Source: an uncultured Paracoccaceae bacterium
GTDB lineage: Bacteria; Pseudomonadota; Alphaproteobacteria; Rhodobacterales; Rhodobacteraceae
Direction of reading: 5' to 3'
Assembly (NCBI GenBank): GCA_938005545.1
Contig: CALKXV010000018.1
Location: 1-64,000, forward strand
Length of the DNA: 64,000 nt
In this document: positions 60,705-64,000 of the stretch, one piece after another
How the letters are laid out: every line of letters starts with the position of its first letter
Position numbering within the stretch: the stretch's first letter is position 1
Position numbers and translations under genes: made by a program
Notes under the pieces: model-generated
The model's database searches: none
What the model saw: only the letters and a program-made list of their open reading frames with translations
What the model was told of the DNA's origin: nothing

Positions 60705-63203
60705 TTAGCCGTCTTGGCGAATGGTCGCGTTTGTTGGATCATAGGGGCTGTCTTCGGTGACCACAGCATCCCAAAGCTCGCCGAACATGCGGACAGACAG
60801 CTTTGTACCCGCAGCACTCAGTTCAGCCGGAACATAACCCATCCCGATGGATTTGCCGAAAGCCACAGAATACCCACCTGATGTCAGACGCCCTATGCGC
60901 GTTTCACCCGAATAAAGCGCCTCGCGACCCCATGGGTCTGCATCTTCGGGACCATCGATCAAAAGCGTGACACAGCGCGACCGGATACCAGTTTCAAGCA
61001 TCTTGTCTTTGCCAAAGTAATCTTTCTCAAGATCGATGAAGCGATCCAGCCCGGCTTCCAATGGGGTGGCATCACGGCCAAGTTCGGTGCCAAAGGCGCG
61101 ATAGGATTTTTCCTGTCTCAGCCAGTTTTGTGCCCGCGCACCGACCAGTTTCAATCCATGAGGTTCGCCAGCCACCATCAGCTGATCCCAGAGATAATTC
61201 TGCATTTCCATCGGGTGGTGCAATTCCCAACCCAACTCGCCGGTATAGGCGACACGGATGGCATTGACCGGGCACATGCCAAGTTCGATTTGTCGCGTCG
61301 ACAGCCAGGGGAAACGTTTGTTCGAAAGCGCCGTTTGTGGATCGGCGTCGCGGATCAGGTCCTTGAGAACATCGCGAGACTTTGGACCAGCGATGGCAAA
61401 GACGCCCCATTGGCTGGTGACGTCTTCCTTGTTGATACGTCCGAATTCGGGCTCTTTGTCTTTGATGGCTTGATACAGAAAATCTTGATCATAGGCCTGC
61501 CAGGCCCCTGCGGACACAAGGTAATACTCGTCCTCATCATTGCGAACGATTGTGTATTCGGTGCGTGTGGTGCCATGGGGCGTCAGCGCATAAGTCAGGT
61601 TAATGCGTCCGACTTTGGGAAGCTTGTTACAGGTAAACCAATCAAGGAAAGCCGTCGCGCCGGGCCCTGTGACCCTGTGTTTGGTAAAAGCGGTCGCGTC
61701 GATCAGACCGACGGCGTTTCGAACGGCTTCGGCCTCGGCCTTGGCGTAGTCCCACCAACCGTCGCGGCGAAAAGATCGTGCATCGTGGTCAAAACTATCG
61801 GGTGCGTTCAAGGGGCCGTAATAGTTCGGGCGTTCCCAACCGTTTACCTGACCGAATTGAGCGCCGAGCGCTTTTTGGCGGTCATAGGCAGGCGCGGTTT
61901 TCAACGGCCGGCAGGCTTCGCGTTCTTCGTCCGGGTGATGCAGGATATAGACGTGGGAGTAACATTCCTCGTTCTTTCGCATGGCATATTCGGTTGTTAT
62001 CCATGGCCCATAGCGGCGCGGATCAAACGAGGCCATGTCGATTTCCGCTTCGCCGGTCGTCATCAGTTGAGCCAGATAATGCCCTGTGCCGCCCGCTGCT
62101 GTGATGCCAAAGGAAAACCCTTCGGCCAGCCACATGTTTCTCAGACCCGGCGCAGGCCCCAGCAGCGGGTTTCCATCAGGCGTGTAGCAAATCGGGCCAT
62201 TGAAATCGTCTTTCAAGCCAGAATTTTCGCAAGATGGTACACGATGGATCATCGCGGCGTATTGCTCTTCGATGCGGTCCAGATCGAGCTGAAACAGATC
62301 GGCCCGAAAGCTATCGGGGACACCGTGTTCGAAACGCGCAGGCGCGCCTTGTTCGTACACGCCTAGAATCCAGCCGCCACGTTCTTCGCGCACATAAGAT
62401 TGCGCATCGGCGTCGCGGATCACTGGATGCTCGGGGTTTGACTTGCGCCACTCAACCAAGGCCGGGTCTTGATCCAAAACGATAAACTGGTGTTCCACGG
62501 GGATCGCGGGGATTTTGATGCCCAATAGTCCGGCGGTGCGTTGCGCATGGTTTCCCGTCGCCGTTACCACATGTTCTGCGTGGATGACGATCTGTTCGTC
62601 TGTTGCGATCAAGTTGCCGCCTTTTTCCGCCATTTTGGTACAGGTGACGTCCCAGTGATCGCCCGTCCAGACATACCCGTCGACTTGCCATTTCCGCTCA
62701 AACGACACACCGCGTTGACGGGCACCCTTGGCCATCGCCATGGTGACGTCTGCGGGATTTATGTAACCATCGGTCGGGTGATAAATCGCGCCTTCCAAAT
62801 CATCAGTTCGGATCAGCGGCCAGCGATCCTTAACCTGGGCGGGCGTCATCCATTCGTAGGGCACATCGCAGGTTTCAGCCGTCGATGCATAAAGCATGTA
62901 TTCGTCCATGCGGTCTTTGGTCTGCGCCATGCGCAGATTGCCAACGACAGAAAAGCCCGCGTTCAACCCGGTTTCTTCCTCAAGCGTTTTATAAAACCGG
63001 ATCGAGTAATCGTGGATATGCGTCGTTGCGAAGGACATGTTGAAATAAGGAAGCAAGCCAGCCGCGTGCCACGTAGACCCCGATGTCAGCTCGTCGCGCT
63101 CTAGTAAAACCACGTCGTTCCAACCCGCCTTTGCCAGATGATAGGCGACCGAGGTTCCGACAGCACCGCCGCCGACGACCAAAGCCTTTACATGGGTTTT
63201 CAT
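60705..63203 (-). CDS. FAD oxidoreductase-GcvT fusion, second paralogue
   Basis: 832 residues. The DAO start VVGGGAVGTSVAYHLAKAGW and the covalent-FAD motif GSTWHAAGLLPYF are followed by the GcvT half (TGPGATAFLDWFTCNKLP, then EKSYRAFGTELGRDATPLEA and RLTSGGYSVAFGKSIGMGYV). It is a dimethylglycine/sarcosine dehydrogenase-like enzyme that should pass formaldehyde to tetrahydrofolate. The ATG at 63203 with GGAGAA ahead is chosen instead of a start at 63299. It is clearly different from the 5735-8143 copy, so the substrates may differ. Confidence 0.87.
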   Translation of the reverse strand: MKTHVKALVVGGGAVGTSVAYHLAKAGWNDVVLLERDELTSGSTWHAAGLLPYFNMSFATTHIHDYSIRFYKTLEEETGLNAGFSVVGNLRMAQTKDRMDEYMLYASTAETCDVPYEWMTPAQVKDRWPLIRTDDLEGAIYHPTDGYINPADVTMAMAKGARQRGVSFERKWQVDGYVWTGDHWDVTCTKMAEKGGNLIATDEQIVIHAEHVVTATGNHAQRTAGLLGIKIPAIPVEHQFIVLDQDPALVEWRKSNPEHPVIRDADAQSYVREERGGWILGVYEQGAPARFEHGVPDSFRADLFQLDLDRIEEQYAAMIHRVPSCENSGLKDDFNGPICYTPDGNPLLGPAPGLRNMWLAEGFSFGITAAGGTGHYLAQLMTTGEAEIDMASFDPRRYGPWITTEYAMRKNEECYSHVYILHHPDEEREACRPLKTAPAYDRQKALGAQFGQVNGWERPNYYGPLNAPDSFDHDARSFRRDGWWDYAKAEAEAVRNAVGLIDATAFTKHRVTGPGATAFLDWFTCNKLPKVGRINLTYALTPHGTTRTEYTIVRNDEDEYYLVSAGAWQAYDQDFLYQAIKDKEPEFGRINKEDVTSQWGVFAIAGPKSRDVLKDLIRDADPQTALSNKRFPWLSTRQIELGMCPVNAIRVAYTGELGWELHHPMEMQNYLWDQLMVAGEPHGLKLVGARAQNWLRQEKSYRAFGTELGRDATPLEAGLDRFIDLEKDYFGKDKMLETGIRSRCVTLLIDGPEDADPWGREALYSGETRIGRLTSGGYSVAFGKSIGMGYVPAELSAAGTKLSVRMFGELWDAVVTEDSPYDPTNATIRQDG

Positions 63204-63311
63204 GGCACGTTCTCCGCTTTTCCCAGATTTTACTCTAACGCGGAGACAGGCTTGAGATCCATCCGACCGGATGCGTCCTGAAAGCGACGGATGGGTCAAG
63301 TGTCGGGGGAT

Positions 63312-63348
63312 GCCCCCGCCCCAACGTCCGGGCGGGGGCGGTTTTTTT
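63312..63348 (+). terminator. Strong plus-strand terminator-like hairpin in a minus-strand gap
   Basis: GCCCCCGCCC (63312-63321) pairs perfectly with GGGCGGGGGC (63330-63339), followed on the plus strand by GG and seven T. Both neighbouring genes are on the minus strand; read from the haloperoxidase gene the same stem has an A-run before it and no T-run after. It may stop transcription in both directions or end an unseen plus-strand transcript. Confidence 0.7.
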
Positions 63349-64000
63349 AACGCCGTCCGATGCGCACGGTGTCACCATCGAAGGTCGGAACCGACAGAAC
63401 GAAATCATCGGTCGGATAACAAAGGGCCTGTTCTTCCAACATGCCGATCGCGATTTCTTCGCCCATTCTGAGACTGTCATAGTAATCCGAGAAATAGTGG
63501 ACACCTGCCATGTTCCGGCCAATCGAGATATTGGCCGCCAGCTTGTTCAACTCGCCTTCCAGGGTGAGTGGGCACGGTGGTTTCGTAGGTTTCAGTTTCT
63601 TACCGGTCTTTTCGGGCTCGTAGGCGACAGGTTTCGAGATGTCGCGATAGAATCCCTCGGCCTTGCCACACAGGCAGGGGTCCTCTTTGTCGTCGTTCAG
63701 ACCAAGCACAGTGCTTGTGTCAAAGAAGGCTTTGACGATTGTTGTGCAGGCACCAGCGACCGTGGCGTGCCCGGCCCCATAGGTTGGGTGCATGGGTGAA
63801 CCTTCCTGAAAGGCCATCGGCAGAAGGAAATTGCCTTTAGAAAAGTTCTTTTTGTCCGCCGGATTGACCTTGGCCACCGCTTTCAAGGTGTGCTGAAGTT
63901 CGTCGCACATCTTGGTGAAGGCCCCACAGGTAGACGGGTGGTGTTTGTCAATCTGATCCGCTTTCGCCAGTCGTGCCGCAAGTGCTTCGGGACGCAAACG
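63347..64000 (-). CDS. Vanadium-dependent haloperoxidase-like protein (partial)
   Basis: The last 217 residues, open at the window edge. The acid phosphatase/haloperoxidase core is clear: RLRPEALA at the very edge, MHPTYGAGHATVAGAC with the acid-base His, and ISIGRNMAGVHYFSDYYDSL with the vanadate-binding Arg and His. The cysteine-bearing loop (DKEDPCLCGK) is unusual. It resembles the algal-type bromoperoxidase group known from Roseobacters. A phosphatase-type PAP2 role is the alternative; the missing amino part would help decide. It would brominate or iodinate organics with H2O2. Confidence 0.8.
   Translation of the reverse strand, partial: RLRPEALAARLAKADQIDKHHPSTCGAFTKMCDELQHTLKAVAKVNPADKKNFSKGNFLLPMAFQEGSPMHPTYGAGHATVAGACTTIVKAFFDTSTVLGLNDDKEDPCLCGKAEGFYRDISKPVAYEPEKTGKKLKPTKPPCPLTLEGELNKLAANISIGRNMAGVHYFSDYYDSLRMGEEIAIGMLEEQALCYPTDDFVLSVPTFDGDTVRIGRR

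Noticed and set aside
61128-62366. 412-residue open frame on the plus strand
   Set aside because: It is antisense to the dehydrogenase gene at 60705-63203, which has clear motifs, and the protein has no recognisable domain. Long antisense frames are common at this base composition.
1-64000. CRISPR array, prophage or conjugative element
   Set aside because: No regularly spaced repeats with unique spacers, phage structural genes or integrase were seen. The only mobile DNA is the short IS3 remnant.

Overview
The window looks like the chromosome of a marine alphaproteobacterium of the Roseobacter group (Rhodobacteraceae). The reasons are two complete TRAP transporters, two FAD/GcvT dimethylglycine-dehydrogenase-type enzymes, a dihydroxypropanesulfonate (DHPS) catabolic cluster, a vanadium-haloperoxidase-type gene, DUF1491 beside era, and moderately GC-rich coding throughout. 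Genes are tightly packed, with many ATGA, TAATG and GTGA overlaps. All family calls come from reading motifs; no database search was run.

Layout. 0-0.9 kb: an internally deleted IS3-family element abutting a putA 5' remnant. 0.9-3.5 kb: an SsuABC/ThiXYZ-type ABC importer. 3.6-8.1 kb: tryptophan degradation (kynU, kynA) and a first FAD/GcvT dehydrogenase. 8.3-15.3 kb: an IclR regulator, a GMC dehydrogenase, a TerC-family protein and a TRAP transporter with fused DctQM. 15.4-21.7 kb: a sulfonate cluster (comE, comD, Zn-ADH, hpsN, LacI regulator, SDR) with two LacI operators. A tRNA-Met follows. 22.2-27.0 kb: an SDR, 5-oxoprolinase subunits pxpB and pxpC, and a polar amino acid ABC importer. 27.1-32.3 kb: ybbP/ybbA/tesA-type genes, DUF1491 and era. 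32.4-38.7 kb: dctB, dctD and dctPQM, where DctD has a degenerate AAA+ domain. 38.8-43.4 kb: a metallophosphoesterase, a Gfo/Idh oxidoreductase, TPR, SCP2, a lipase-like hydrolase and two small unknowns. 43.6-46.6 kb: leuA, a cupin, a newly noticed leucine leader peptide, a membrane LuxR regulator and a PepSY-like protein. 47-53 kb: a MORN protein, nadE, an S49 peptidase and a Ca/Na exchanger. 53.3-60.7 kb: housekeeping genes uvrC, pgsA, moaD, moaE, hrpB, meaB and rpmB. 60.7-64 kb: a second FAD/GcvT dehydrogenase and a haloperoxidase gene cut by the window edge.

How it works together. The organism appears to live on small marine organic solutes. HpsN, two alcohol-type dehydrogenases and ComDE would take DHPS towards sulfoacetaldehyde; sulfolactate dehydrogenase, Xsc and an obvious DHPS transporter are not here. 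DctBD-DctPQM would import C4-dicarboxylates. PxpBC with the amino acid importer would handle oxoproline or related amino acids. The FAD/GcvT enzymes would demethylate methylated amines into tetrahydrofolate.

The most interesting signals are these. (1) A 24-codon, probably leaderless Leu leader peptide with five consecutive Leu codons lies ahead of cupin-leuA. (2) A DctD regulator has lost Walker A, GAFTGA and the Walker B Glu, yet sits directly upstream of a perfect DctD-type palindrome with no evident sigma-54 promoter. (3) Two helically phased LacI operators control the DHPS genes. (4) A small intergenic element carries tandem hairpins with ACGGA in their loops.
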